Source: Sphaerulina vaccinii (Eukaryota > Ascomycota > Dothideomycetes > Mycosphaerellales > Mycosphaerellaceae). Taken from it: DNA of 64,000 nt. The notes beneath the pieces are model-generated. The model did not search any database. It worked only from the letters and a program-made list of their open reading frames with translations, and was not told where the DNA came from. The stretch covers positions 2,356,001 to 2,420,000 of the forward strand of contig JAKUDP010000004.1 in the NCBI GenBank assembly GCA_022570795.1, written 5' to 3'. The position numbers were made by a program, and so were the translations under genes. The stretch's first letter is position 1; each line of letters begins with the position of its first letter. Positions 10,136 to 21,169 of the stretch are shown piece after piece.

Positions 10136-11827
10136 ATGGCTGTAATCGACTTGGTGCTACAACATCCTGTTATTGCTGTAGCTGCGGGTGTTCTCATTGC
10201 GCTTGTAGTCTCTTCAGCTCGATCAAGAAGCATCAGAGACTATCCAGATCTGCCTTGGGTTGGCAAAAAGTCGAATGCGATTGGTGCTGCAACATATGCC
10301 AACTTCATCAGTCCTGTTCATACTCGTGAATGGCTTACGGAAGGCTACAACAAGGTCAGTACAGCGATCCACGTTCAAAAGCATAGCTGATAGGTGACAC
10401 AGTACACCAAACATGGAAGATCTTTTCTCATGCCCTCGATGACAGGCAAACCCCAAATCATCGTCCCGAATGATCGGATTCAAATGTACAACGATATGCC
10501 AGAAGATGTTCTCAGCGCATGGAAGGCACACTACGACGGACTTGCGTGCAAGTACACCTTCACAGATCCTGATCTTGTCAAAATTCGCTTCCACGAGCAT
10601 GTCTTAACCACAAACATGCCACGCAAGCTGAAAGACATACTGCCTACAAGCGTCGATGAACTCAGTGTCACAATGGATGAGATCCTCGGCCACGACACTC
10701 AGAACTGGAAGGAAGTCAAAGTCCTCCCCATGATGACCAAGATCGCCTGTCGCGTCAGCAACCGCACCCTCATCGGCCTACCACTCTGCAGAGACCAAAA
10801 ACTCCTCGACACCATGGTATCCTTCGCCGAAGCTGCAATCCGCTGTATAATCTGGAACAGCTTAATCCCAACTCTCTTCGAACCATTAATGAACCTCGTC
10901 GCAATTCCCAACTGGATCCACTACCTCGCCGCACGAAGAGCCCTCAAACCCATCATCGAACAACGACTCCTCGACATTGAAGAAAAAGACTCCAACCCAA
11001 AGTCCACACTTGAAATCCCAGACGACTACATAACCTGGCACATCCGCACCGCACGAGCAGAAGGCAGAACCTGGGCCCTCGACATCTCCTGGACAGTCCG
11101 CTGCCTCCTCGCCCTAGAATTCGCAACAATACACACAACACTCATAACAGGCAGTAATGCCATCTTAGACGTCTTCTCCTCCCCATCATCCGTCCAAACC
11201 CAACTCCGCGAAGAAGCAGAACGAGTATACTCTGCCAACAACTCCATTTGGTCCAAACAATCCCTCAACAAACTCGTCCGCTCAGATTCCGCTTTACGAG
11301 AAAGTATGCGAGTAGGAAATTTCTCCTCCTTGACAGCTCGCAAAGTCGTAGCTAAAGATGGAATGTACGATCCCATTGAAGGATTCACCGCACCTGTAGA
11401 CTCTACTGTAGCAATTCTATCCTGGAATCGCCACCATGATCCAGAAGTATATTCTAACCCAGATGAATTCGATGCTTTTCGCTTTTCTCGTCCACGAGAA
11501 GAATTCGAAGTACGAGAACAATCAGAGGCACGAGAACAATCAGAGGCACGAGAACTTGGAGAAAAAGGGAGGGAGCAATGGCTCAAATTACAAAATTTGA
11601 GTATGACGAGTGTTGGGAAAGATAATTTGGCTTTTGGGATGGGAAGACATAGTTGTCCTGGAAGGTTTTTTGCTCAGCAGGAATTGAAATTGTTGTTGAG
11701 TTATCTTGTGATGAATTATGATGTTGAGGAACTGAAAGAGAGGCCGGAGAATGTTGGGGTTGGGGGAAGTGGGATGCCGCCTGGGACTTCGATGATTAGG
11801 GTTAGGAGGAGGAAGAGTGCTGTTTAG
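10136..11827 (+). CDS. Cytochrome P450 monooxygenase
   Basis: Two exons, 10136-10354 and 10403-11827 (48-bp intron, donor GTCAGT, acceptor CAG), give 547 residues. An N-terminal membrane anchor (about residues 8-26) is followed by the proline hinge YPDLPWVGKK. The K-helix ExxR is in ALRESMRVG, the PERF-like motif in FDAFRFSRPRE, and the heme-binding loop FGMGRHSCPGRFF carries the thiolate at about C491. The I-helix lacks the usual AGxxT: it reads EFATIHTT, as in fungal secondary-metabolism P450s related to ent-kaurene oxidases. Just after the PERF region is a short internal repeat of REQSEA. It would act at the ER membrane with a P450 reductase. The substrate cannot be read from sequence, and the neighbours do not suggest a biosynthetic cluster. 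Confidence 0.93.
11513..11548 (+). repeat. 18-bp coding tandem repeat in the P450
   Basis: Two identical 18-bp units (start CGAGAACAATC) encode REQSEA twice, with a third partial unit following. They expand the loop between the PERF motif and the heme-binding region. Confidence 0.9.
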
Positions 11828-12559
11828 TGTCGTATTGATCTTCAGAAGTCCAGCTCCTGGTGGTGTTCTGAATTTGGTCCTCTGCTCCTTTATTCTTTTC
11901 GTCATGATATCCTGCAACGAGAAGGGCGCATTTGATGTGATTGGCGAGCGCGACACGATGGCATTGTCGAGCGTGGCGCGTATGACATGTTGGAGAGCTA
12001 CAGCAATAACCTCATGCTGTACAGAGATTTGCCACACTGCTACATGAAGCAAAAGTTCGACCGTCGATCAACTGATGAAAAGACAAAACCAATCAACCCT
12101 GGCGTTGGTTGTTCTATCGTAGGGGCCACTTCTAGCCCAGACCTGGACAGTTGTGAAACTCGAAGACTTGACGCAGTATCATTCATTAATGATGACAACT
12201 TACACGCTCTAGTTACTCGGCCAAGACGACATGTAGAATACTAGGCCTTGATATAGGTCCATGCTGTCCACGAGTCTGGCGGGAGAGGAAAGGTTTGTTC
12301 GAAAGCATCATTCTATTGGAGATCGTAGTCTCTGAGATGATGGTGGCTGTAGTATGTGGGTAGTGCGAATGGAGGTCTCAGTGGTAGAAGCAGAGGACAT
12401 AAGTGTTCACCTATGTTACATTTCGTGTCTGTCCTATTCATACATACATGTTCTCACTATATATAGTGTAGACAGGCCAAAAGTCAACATTCAGCGCAGC
12501 AAGTTTCTCTGTTTGCCAGCTCAAGCCATGGAGCCCAGACACCGCAGTTTCGCATCGCC
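11828..12559. other. Intergenic, convergent 3' regions
   Basis: Lies between the 3' ends of the P450 (plus) and the orphan gene (minus). A TATATATAG stretch near 12460 is the only notable word, and it is not placed to serve either neighbour. No gene seen. Confidence 0.5.
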
Positions 12560-13358
12560 TCACCCCTCCGCAACTTCCTCAACTTCACAACGATACTCAC
12601 TCGCCACTTCCGAACAATGCATCAAACGTGCACTGACGTTCCCCGTCCTCGCAAACTCTTCTCTAGCAGTGTTGACCCGATTCTGCCATTCCAATTGCTT
12701 TAATTGCTCCAAGATCTCCTTGCGAATCTCGCAGTCGCCTTGATCGTAATCTGTAAAACATACACATTAGCAATCTATTCTTGTGAAATCGCTACCTCGC
12801 AAGCTCGGTACTCTCGCTGACGCTCGTGAAGAACTTACATCTCAACCCATGAGCCATCATAAAATGTTTAGTTCCTCCATAAGGCTTCTCAAGTTCATAA
12901 TAACTTGGCTTAGCCACACTTTCTGGGTCGAAAGTACCCATACCTTTCTTCACACTCAATGGCTCCGGAACTTCAACATCAGACGGAGAGGTCCAGCCCA
13001 GACTGAAAGATGTTGTTTGGTTCTCTGCAGGTGTTTGAGGACTGTAGATGCTAGGCGTGTAGGGTTCTCCAGGACTGAATTGTGTGAAGTTGTTGGTCAT
13101 AGGACTGAGCATGGCATTGTTGTTCTTGTTCAGAGCAGCATTGGGATCCAGTCGGCTGATATAGCCTACTTCTTTCAAACTTGGTTCATTTGTGGTAGTG
13201 ATGATTGGAATGGAGGCGCGATATGGCACTCCTCCAAAGCCAAATCCCGGTTTTCCTGGTGATGGTGGAGTAGTGCCGGAGCTTAATGATGTGCTTCTTC
13301 GGTTATGCTTGTTCATGGTGATGTTGCGCTTCTCTTCGGTTGTCGTGGTAGTAGACAT
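12560..13358 (-). CDS. Uncharacterised fungal protein
   Basis: Two exons, 13358-12839 and 12750-12560, with an 88-bp intron (GTAAGT donor, TTACAG acceptor), give 236 residues. I do not recognise a named family. The N-terminal 100 residues are low complexity (Ser/Thr/Asn/Pro). The middle has TPSIYSPQTP and the C-terminal third is ordered: YYELEKPYGGTKHFMMAHGL, then after the intron an acidic, charged helical stretch (EIRKEILEQLKQLEWQNR). Without splicing the frame stops at 12792, and the second exon restores a long charged helix, which supports the intron. No signal peptide or membrane segment. Function unknown. Confidence 0.7.
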
Positions 13359-14069
13359 TATGGATACAGATTAGTTACAGAGGAAACATCGTGAAGTTAG
13401 GTCGAAAGGTGCGTCGTGAGCTTCGGAAAGAAAAGGAGGTGTAATTTCAAGGATGTCGAGAGTTGCTTCTCGGAGCCCAGCAAGAAGTGCGCCATTACTC
13501 ATGGACCAGGTCTGTTATGAATAATGCTTGCAGATGTGATTTTACCGGATTGGGAATCTACAAGAGTCAGCGACACGATATACGAAAGAGAAGACTCACC
13601 AGTATTAAAGCGGGAGTCCAGCGAATAGTGTAATCTTTCATTCCTTGTATACTACTATACCACCAATTGCGCGCATAGACCCACCACTCTTGACATAGTG
13701 CGCCCTAGTACGATCTGTTCTGCTATCGAATGCACTGAAAGAATTCCACTGGGTATCTCCGCGCGCAGCAAACAGCGATGCATCGTGCCAGTCAATGCCT
13801 CTGCCTTCATCCCAGCAAAAGGGCCACCATAGAGACCCTAGTCAGATCAGACAGAACGCCGCCAGCGCCATGCTAAGATACAGCCATCGCTCAAACAAGT
13901 AAACGTAACGCCGAAAGCAAAAAAAGGACAAGAAAGAAGCCATAAATCTGTTGTTTCGTACTTTTGTTTTTGCTTTTGTGGTTGTATAGCCTCGCGGCTT
14001 TTCGTGTAATGAAACCTCCTCGAGGCGGGAAGTGTAGGTCCTTTGAGTGTGAATCGATGCGTGGGCGCC
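13359..14069. other. Intergenic region, no gene seen
   Basis: Promoter of the minus-strand orphan gene plus the 3' region of the next minus-strand gene. It has short frames only. The part near 13910-13990 is rich in A/T homopolymer-like words typical of a 3' UTR. Confidence 0.5.
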
Positions 14070-16264
14070 TCACATAGCATTAGACCCAGCAAAGCGATCC
14101 AGAGCAAGAGTCTGTGAAAGAGAATTGCCGCGACTGCGCCCGCCACGCTTCGATGCCAGAGGACTGGCAAGTGCATGTGGCTTTCTGACGCCCGCGTCAT
14201 GTACGCTTGGTCTCGTCTTACGACCAGGCGTGATTGGGGCATTAGCAGCATTACGTCTGCCTTTCTGAAGAGCGTTGGCCTCTGAAGTCTGTGCTCGGCT
14301 AGCGGGGTTAGCTGCAAGAGAGCTGACTTGGCGAACGTGGCGCTGATTGTTGCGGAAAGATGAGATGCCGCCTGGAACTTGGTCGAAATGGTCAAGTAGA
14401 TCTTCAGTGTCGAGGCGTTGCATTGGGGAGGAGTCGTCGTTTGTGAAGCTAGCGAACAGGTCTGAGACCGGTGACATGATTGCCGAGGAAGGCTCAACGT
14501 CCATTTCGGCGTCGCTGTCGGAGTATTGGACGAAGTCTTCGAGGTTTACAGCTGCACCATTGGCCACAACAGCATCGCCTACCAGAGTGTTTGTCGATGA
14601 TGTGAAAGATGAGCGAGCGCTACTGTTCCTAGCAGGTGGAAGTACGATGCTGTTCGTGATTCCGTGGACGTCATTCGTGCGGAGAAAGTCGAGGTTGCCA
14701 TCGAACATGCTGCCCAGAGTCATCTTGGCAGTGAAAGGTCGTTGAGGTATGCTGGCTGTAGGAGCGGCGCCTCGTGTCCACGACACAGCTTCACCAGGAC
14801 TTCCGTCTCGGCTGCCCATTGCTTGACGCGCCTGTTCCCAGTACGCGCTGTCCTTGTCAGCAGGCTTTGACGGGCATGCAATCTTGACTCCATTGCCGTT
14901 CTCGTCTGCAGTGACTGCTGCTCTTGAAGGATCGTGAGTAAAGGTTCCTATCCTCGGCTTCGATCCAGGTCTCGACAGGAAGCCACGCTTTCCAGTATTC
15001 GATTGGCGTACTGGCGCCTTACCAGTGACTGGTGTGCTGGGAGTGCTTGGTCCAGGTGTGCTGGCAGGAGTCTGGGCAGCGGCAAGTTCACTGTTCTTCT
15101 TGTGAATGGCATGCATACGGGAGAAGGCATCCTCTTCATCTTCCTCATCTGTGGAGTCGCCTTCGGCTTCGGGCGTGTCAGCAAACATTTCAATCAATGG
15201 CATGATACATTATGCATACAGTCACTACTCGTCTCACCGTCGAAGTCAGACTCCTCATCGTCCTCAACATCGATGGCAGCCTGCTCGTGTTCGTCCGCGT
15301 AGTCAAAGTCAAAGTGGGACTCGTTGTCATCATCGATTGGATCAATGTCCATCATGTATTGCGATGCTTGTTGCGAAGTGCTTGCGCCGTCGAAGAGATC
15401 CGGGTAAGCATCCCTTGGATCGTCTTCACTGCTCATGCTCGAGGAGCGAGACGAAACCGTCTCTGCGAAGCGTACACGCTTCTCGTTACCTGTAGGCTGC
15501 AAGTCGAAGAGGTTGTCTTCATCTATGGTCTCATCTGTCACGCGCCACGAGGCAAGGTCGTAAGAAAAGTCATCTTCTGCATCTTCGATCAGCTCCTGAT
15601 AGAGGCTGTCGTTAGTCTGGAGTCCTTGAAATGGATCTTCACTCCAATCAAGGCCTCCGTTGCTGTCTTCGCTCTGTAGACTCAATCGGCGAGCGAGAGC
15701 ATTGTCTTCGACCAGACTGAGACCAGTCATCTCGTTCGAGACGGATGTGGCAGTCTGTGGACGAGGAGAACCAGCCTTCGTCTTCCGAGCGCCAGTTTCT
15801 GGACGAGTCTCCTCGTACTCCTTGATCAGCTCCTTCTCGACAGCTTTTTCAAGAAACATGCCGTCCGCCTCATCGTCCTCCTCTTCATCGTCGAGATCAT
15901 CGTAATCGTAGTTCTCCTCATCGCTGTCGCCTTCTTCTTCAGCGCCAGTAACAGCATCAGCCTCGATCAAACCAACAGTCCCTGCCAGGCGCGATGTGGT
16001 ATGATATGCGCCTGACAGGGCAAAGGCATCCGCCTCGTCCGAGTCGCTATCTTCTTCTGGAGTGCCTTCTGCCTCCTGCTCGTTCTCACTATCGTCCGAC
16101 ACTGCATCTCCTGTCCGGTTGCAACTGACAGTCTTACTGATGTTATTCGTCATGGGTCGAGGTGGTTTGGGTCCCTTTTGTGGGCTCCCGTTCGTCAATT
16201 TTCGTGGATCGTATGGAACACGCTTGGTGTCCTTTGGGACTGAACTCGACGATAGATACGCCAT
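14070..16264 (-). CDS. Acidic nuclear protein, possible Ifh1/Crf1-like ribosomal-gene coregulator
   Basis: Two exons, 16264-15238 and 15148-14070 (89-bp intron, donor GTGAGA, branch GCTGAC, acceptor CAG), give 701 residues. The exon junction rebuilds an acidic run (FDDDEEDEED) followed by AFSRMHAIHKKNSELA. The protein is dominated by Ser/Asp/Glu stretches such as DYDDLDDEEEDDEADG, with blocks SDDSENEQEAEGTPEEDSDS, KRVRFAETVSSRSSS and RIGTFTHDPSRAA. The basic C-terminus (SKRGGRSRGNSLSQ) could be a nuclear signal. The acidic layout and the GTFxxDP block recall fungal Ifh1/Crf1 proteins, which bind Fhl1 at ribosomal-protein promoters. That assignment is my inference from composition and should be treated as tentative. 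Confidence 0.75.
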
Positions 16265-16392
16265 TGTGAGTAGTCCTTCTTAAGTAGCGATTTGGTAAGT
16301 TCTAGTGAAATTGTTGAAGTGTCCTAGGGAGGAATCGAGGGATGTTGAACCAGGGATATGTCGTTCAATGCGTATGGTGGCGTAGTAGCACA

Positions 16393-16869
16393 CTACAAGT
16401 TCTGAGAGTATGTATCGCGTGTGTCGCCTGCGGGCAACGAGCTGTAGTCTGTGTAATACTGTAGGCTTGTCCTAGTATTGGGCCAAGCCGTGTCTTCGTC
16501 GTCGTTTGGGAGAAGTTCTGCAAACGCATGTGAGATGCCAATGCCTAGTGTCTGAAGTGGCTCGGTGCACTCGGGACTCGATGGAGGCGCTGTGACTACT
16601 TGCAAGCAACGCTTAGAAGTAGTTTCTCGGTTCGTCGTGGATCGATTTGATTGAAAGTAATTCGAAGTAAAAGACAGTTGAAGGCCACGTGCGGTGGCCT
16701 CCAATTGATCTAGTTCGAAGAACGCGGCATCTTGGACGACGAAGTGATGTATGTGGTGGGCGGTGATATGTCCTTGGGAGAAGGAAGTGTGCTTCGTCGC
16801 TGGTGTTGGTGGTGGTGGTGATGTTTGGTGGAGAGAGGCAGATGGAGGATGCAGCAAAGGAGAAAAGTA
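16393..16869 (-). other. Open frame without ATG upstream of the Ifh1-like gene
   Basis: A 158-codon open frame on the same strand, ending 129 bp before the Ifh1-like ATG. It lacks an ATG near its start. It begins with a Pro/His/Thr-rich part and continues with coding-like text (FFELDQLEATARGL, HAFAELLPNDDEDTAW). It could be a 3' exon of an unrecognised gene or lie in the Ifh1-like 5' leader. No family recognised. Confidence 0.3.
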
Positions 16870-17319
16870 GTCGACTCAATTAGCCTTTTTGCGCTAGCCA
16901 GGATCTTGCTTCGTTCCGCAGAAATACACCGCCTTTGGCTTTTCGATTGACCAGGCCTACCCTGCCTACAAGAACAAATGTAGTTCAGCTGGCAATGAAG
17001 TGAACATCACTGTGATTCAGTCCAATGCCACTCCCTTTCCTGACCTCCAGCTTCTGTACAGAGAAGAGGTCTCGTGGCTTGATGCAGTTTTCGATCACAA
17101 TTCTCGGCTAGTCTCCCCAAAGTTTGGATCTATCCCTTCTAACCTGGCGTCAATCACCAATAAGATGAGCTCGCGTGATGCAAGTCCGGCTTTCCTCCGA
17201 TGGGTACCGTCAGCTCACATCCAGTGGGCAGCAGAGGAAACAGCCCAAGATCGTAGATGGGAGCTGTCATCAGCGGTATGTTTGGTACCGTGCCTACGAC
17301 GATGCCTCCTAGATACCTC

Positions 17320-17800
17320 CTAGCCTTGAGAAGCGCAACTCGCGTGCAGTTCTCATCTGCACAAATGCTCGTATAGCAATATCAATCTGCTCAGGTCTGA
17401 CCTTCACATGCAACGTAAGGCGGTAGGTCATAGCGGAGCCCTCCAGATCTTCCTGAAACTCTAGATCACAAACGGCGTGGAATGAGCATCTACACCTTCC
17501 ACAGCAGATAGAAACGCATGTTCCAACAAGAACATCTCTCGTACAACGTCGTGTGCAGGAAGCATGTGAAGAGCCCAAATAAGATACACCCCCTGGACGA
17601 GCTGCACAAGGCGACGAATCCCTGTCCACCACATCGCAAGACTCACATATCACACATGTAGACTACTCGTGCTTCTGCTTCAGACCAAGACTCTATCTGC
17701 CTAATCACGATTGGCCAGAGTCGAGCCACGCTGCTTTGAGTCAGCAGTCTCGAATCAATTTCTTCTTCGTGTGGACAGGGTCTGAGAACGTCACCTCCAT
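17320..17800 (-). pseudogene. Broken remnant of an uncharacterised coding sequence
   Basis: Three minus-strand frame segments read like one protein but do not join. The first (about 17800-17650) contains RLWPIVIRQIESWSEAEAR. The second (17646-17461) contains LVQLVQGVYLIWALHMLP and LLEHAFLSAVEG. The third (about 17465-17321) contains TYRLTLHVKVRPEQIDIA. Joining them would need introns of 25-35 bp, shorter than any other in this window, or else frameshifts. I favour decay. Confidence 0.35.
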
Positions 17801-18030
17801 GCTACTATCACGTGGGATGGAAGTGGACTTCACCTTGTTGCACTGATGCGGCTATCTGCGTGCGCGGAGAATATGAAGTCCGATATTCTCCTACTCAACG
17901 AGTGTCTGCGGTGTATCAATTTCCACTTGCTATCGAGTACCTCAGTGGAACGAGCGAACGCGAACGGCCAAGGCCCATACATAGCACAACGAGGATCAAG
18001 TCAGACTCGTAGTCAGCTTGCACAGCGACT

Positions 18031-18120
18031 CCAAAGTCTACATCTTGCGATCAGCGCATCATTGGCTGCGCATGCTACACACTTCACAAGCTGAAGCAGT
18101 TGCCCAACAGTAAGCATACC
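18031..18120 (+). repeat. Diverged direct repeat, copy A
   Basis: Shares CTTGCGAT, CATCATTGGCT, GAAGCAGT and an A-rich CATACC end, in the same order, with copy B at 18388-18466. Most mismatches I aligned are transitions. Nature unknown. Confidence 0.6.
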
Positions 18121-18387
18121 GAGAGACTGGCATGCATTGCATTACATTACATTACATCAAAGTGTCCTTACGACTTCAGCTTGTACAATAACCTCGATTT
18201 GGTAACAAGCATTTCTAGTGCTGAGCCAGTACGCCAATCTACGCGATCTCAGCTCACAACTCAAAACCAGTTCCACGCTCATTGCTACATCACAACATTG
18301 AGACATAATAGCCAGTCTCGCATAAAGTCCAGTCGTGAACGCTCGAAACACCAAGATCGATACTATGCACAGCACCGCCCATAAACA

Positions 18388-18466
18388 CCAAACCCTACGT
18401 CTTGCGATTAGCACATCATTGGCTACACAAACGCATAAATTGAAGCAGTGCCGCGATAAGTATACC
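18388..18466 (+). repeat. Diverged direct repeat, copy B
   Basis: Second unit, about 357 bp downstream of copy A and about 10 bp shorter because of a central deletion between CATTGGCT and GAAGCAGT. Confidence 0.6.
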
Positions 18467-19081
18467 ACTACACTGGATGTACATGGCATAGTACGAACAT
18501 CTCAGCTCACACTACGCTTCCTCAATAATAACCTCACACGTGCTACATAGGTAGGATGATAGCTCAACTTGGCAACTCTCGTCATAGATAACTCTATCAT
18601 CCGTGGTGAAGAATGAGTGTGTCTGCTAACACAATCCACTTGGAACTTCCTTGTTCACACCATCTATCTGTCTATAGCCATTAGCACTCGTCATATTCAG
18701 CAAGGCAAGGCAATTCCTCACTCCTCACTTTTCTCCCCAGCCAAATGCAAAATCTTGAAATACTCACTCGCTCACTCACTGCTTCATAAAACTATCTTCA
18801 GCAAAAAGACGAGCAAGCTAGCAAAGTGTTCAACTGCATGCATGATCCAGCCACTTCATTTCACTTCACACCATACATAGTCATAGTCCATTGAAAATAT
18901 GCCCAAACCGTGGCAAACCAAACCAGAATAGACCAGACCAGACCAAACTAATAGCGACGGAATTTTGCATTACACTAAACTAAACATCTCTACATGCATG
19001 CATGCATGCATACACAATGAATGAGCCAGCCAGCCAGAATGACAGCTGCCGACCAGCGCACACCTTCCCCGCTCGCTAAAG

Positions 19082-20356
19082 CTAAGAAGTGTTCTCATCG
19101 CCGCTGTCCTCCCGCCTGAATTCAGGCATTGTTCCATCACCCTTACAGTACAACTCATCACCAGAATCTTCCGCATTCTGCTGCTGCGGAACACCACCAG
19201 TCGGGCCCTGAGGAGGTAAAGCAGCAGGCGCTCTGGTTCTGGTTGGTAGAGCGGCAGCGACAGACTCATCGTCGACAGGATGAGGCTTTTCCATGGAGAT
19301 TGCTTCACCGCTGTGCATGTCGCTCTGAGATGCAGAATCGCTGCGATTGTAAAGTTTCGTTGCCTTGTTGGAGGAAGCGTTTTGATCGTCCGAAAGCTTT
19401 CTTTTGCGTGCATTGAATAATCGCCGTCTCAAAGCTCTCTCCGGCTGCGCATCATCTGTAGCTCTCTGTTTGCCACGTCGCCGTTCAGACATGCCTGGGG
19501 TGGTTGCTGGTGGCGTAGCTGGAGCTTCTTCGTTGGGATGCAAGATGTCTTCCGGCAGCTCAGTAGGGTAATTGCTGACGCCACCTGCCTAAGATGCCAC
19601 GCCTGCAAGGGGGTCGCTGAAAGTGTCTCTCACTGGCTGCGACTCGTCGTTATCTTCCATTGTGATGCGGCCGCATGGCCTGGCTGTCGCTGTTATTCGG
19701 AGATATTGGTCGGCCAGGTTGGTGAAGGTCTGGTTGGTCTCTGGACCTCTCTGTTCTCTCCAGGCATCAAGATCGAAGTTTGAGGTGCGGCTCGACACCC
19801 CAGCTGATGTTGCTTCTAGGAGAAGGCCGTCTCCAGCTTCGTGGAGAAGGTGTTCGACCTCATCGACTCTTTCTAATGGCAGGTCATTCAGCCGAGCAGC
19901 TCGTCGGAATTCGGATTCGTCAGAGTCACGACTTCTCTCGTCGATAGTCTCAGTCAAGCCAGGAGATTCGTTGCGAAGGTCAGGGTCGTCGACTGGGTCT
20001 TGATTCCGATCGTCATCGTCGAAAGTGTCTGTGCCTGGCTCTCCGGTGCCAGTTGCAGCCAGGAAGATAGTCGACCGCTCAGCTGTTGGTGGTTGGCCGA
20101 GATACTCTACCGTGGGAAGGGGTTCTTCGCTGATAGTGTCTCTGACTTGCTCGGAGTCCTCATCTGTGCCTGAGCTAGCATCGGATGACCTGGCTGTCGT
20201 TGCTTGACTGAGCGATTCGTCTTCACTCGTCGTCGAATCTTCCTCGAGAGTTCCGTCCAGAGTCTGCGGTCTGAGAATGCGGCGCGGATCCTTCGGTGCA
20301 TCAAACGTACGCCCTCCGAGAGCATCGACGAATTTGTCTTTGGCCCAATGCTTCAA
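19082..20356 (-). CDS. Acidic Ser/Asp/Glu-rich protein, start unresolved
   Basis: The open frame runs from about 20356 to 19634, then a 45-bp intron (19633-19589, donor GTGAGA, acceptor TAG), then 19588-19082: about 410 codons. It starts with an ordered, partly basic helix (LKHWAKDKFVDALGGRTF), then a long acidic, Ser-rich region (LEEDSTTSEDESLSQ, FDDDDRNQDPVDDPD), and after the intron a basic cluster RRRLFNARKRKL that could be a nuclear signal. There is no in-frame ATG near the start. The frame is the same as that of Rho2 and is open from the codon after the Rho2 stop at 20390-20392. TGCTTTGCAG at 20367-20358 looks like a splice acceptor, so an upstream first exon is possible. No family recognised. 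Confidence 0.55.
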
Positions 20357-20389
20357 CCTGCAAAGCAGTTTGCATAAACCACAACACTT

Positions 20390-21169
20390 CTAGAGTATAG
20401 TGCAACAGCCTCTGGAGTTGCTTTCTTTCCCGCCGCTCAGCAAAGACTGTCTGGTGGCCGCCTCGAAGACATCGTCGACGCCCTCTCCCGTCAGTGATGA
20501 GCACTCCAGATATTTCTTCGCGCCGATCTGCTTCCGTACGGCTTCTCCTTCGTCTGGTGTGAGGAACTTCCCAGAGGTTTTACGCATCTCCTCTTGAGCC
20601 ACTGGGTCATCGCGTAGATCTTTCTTCAGGCCAACGAGGATGATGGGAACATTCGGACAGCGGTCGAGGACTTCTGGATGCCTGGTAGTAGAAAAGGTCA
20701 GCCGAAGCACCACGCGGAGAAGTCTGGGTCTTATACTCACCACTTGGTCGTGATGTTCTGTAAAGAGTCCGTACTCGAGACTGAAAAGGCAATGAGGATA
20801 ACATGAGCCTGACTGTAAGCGAGTGGCCGTAATCGCTCATAGTCTTCCTGGCCTGCAGTATCCCAAAGTGCCAATTGTACGCTCTTGCCGTCTACCCTGC
20901 AGTCTGTGACATAGTTCTCAAAGACGGTGGGTACGTATCTCTGCAATGCCATGTCAGCACTCGTATCTCTCGTAACACAGGATCTCGGTCTCACTGACGG
21001 TGGGGAAGTATCCCAGAGTGAAGACACTGAGCAGCGAGGTTTTGCCACAGGCTCCGTCGCCGATAATGACGAGCTTACTGTGGTATCAAAGTCAGTACTG
21101 TGCGGTATGTCTGACGAGCAATGGTGGCTCATACCGGCGCATCACCTGCGGTTCCTGTGGTTGCGACAT
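20390..21169 (-). CDS. RHO2: Rho2-type small GTPase
   Basis: Four exons, 21169-21135, 21077-20999, 20940-20741 and 20681-20390, give 606 nt and 201 residues. The G1 loop GDGACGKT is at residues 17-24, switch I in [12 protein letters not shown]3 in [12 protein letters not shown], a G4 variant in LVGLKKDL, and the Rho insert region follows. The C-terminus RGCCTIL is a CAAX box: terminal Leu predicts geranylgeranylation and the preceding Cys a palmitoylation site. [20 protein letters not shown] is typical of fungal Rho2, which acts at the plasma membrane in cell-wall integrity signalling through protein kinase C. All three introns have good GTRNGN donors. The downstream frame stays open after the stop codon. 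Confidence 0.92.

Larger units (their letters stand above)
16265..19081. other. 2.8-kb gene-poor region with remnants and a diverged direct repeat
   Basis: Contains the promoter of the Ifh1-like gene, a minus-strand open frame at 16393-16869, a broken coding remnant at 17320-17800, an imperfect direct repeat (18031-18120 and 18388-18466) and simple repeats: TTACA units near 18138-18153 and (ATGC)n at 18995-19012. No intact gene was recognised. Confidence 0.5.

Noticed and set aside
17000..17323. Plus-strand frame reading SNATPFPDLQLLYREEVSW
   Set aside because: Starts at GTG with no ATG nearby, no splice partner found and no family resemblance.
18995..19012. (ATGC)n run as a regulatory palindrome
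   Set aside because: A self-complementary simple repeat in a gene-poor stretch; nothing links it to a promoter.
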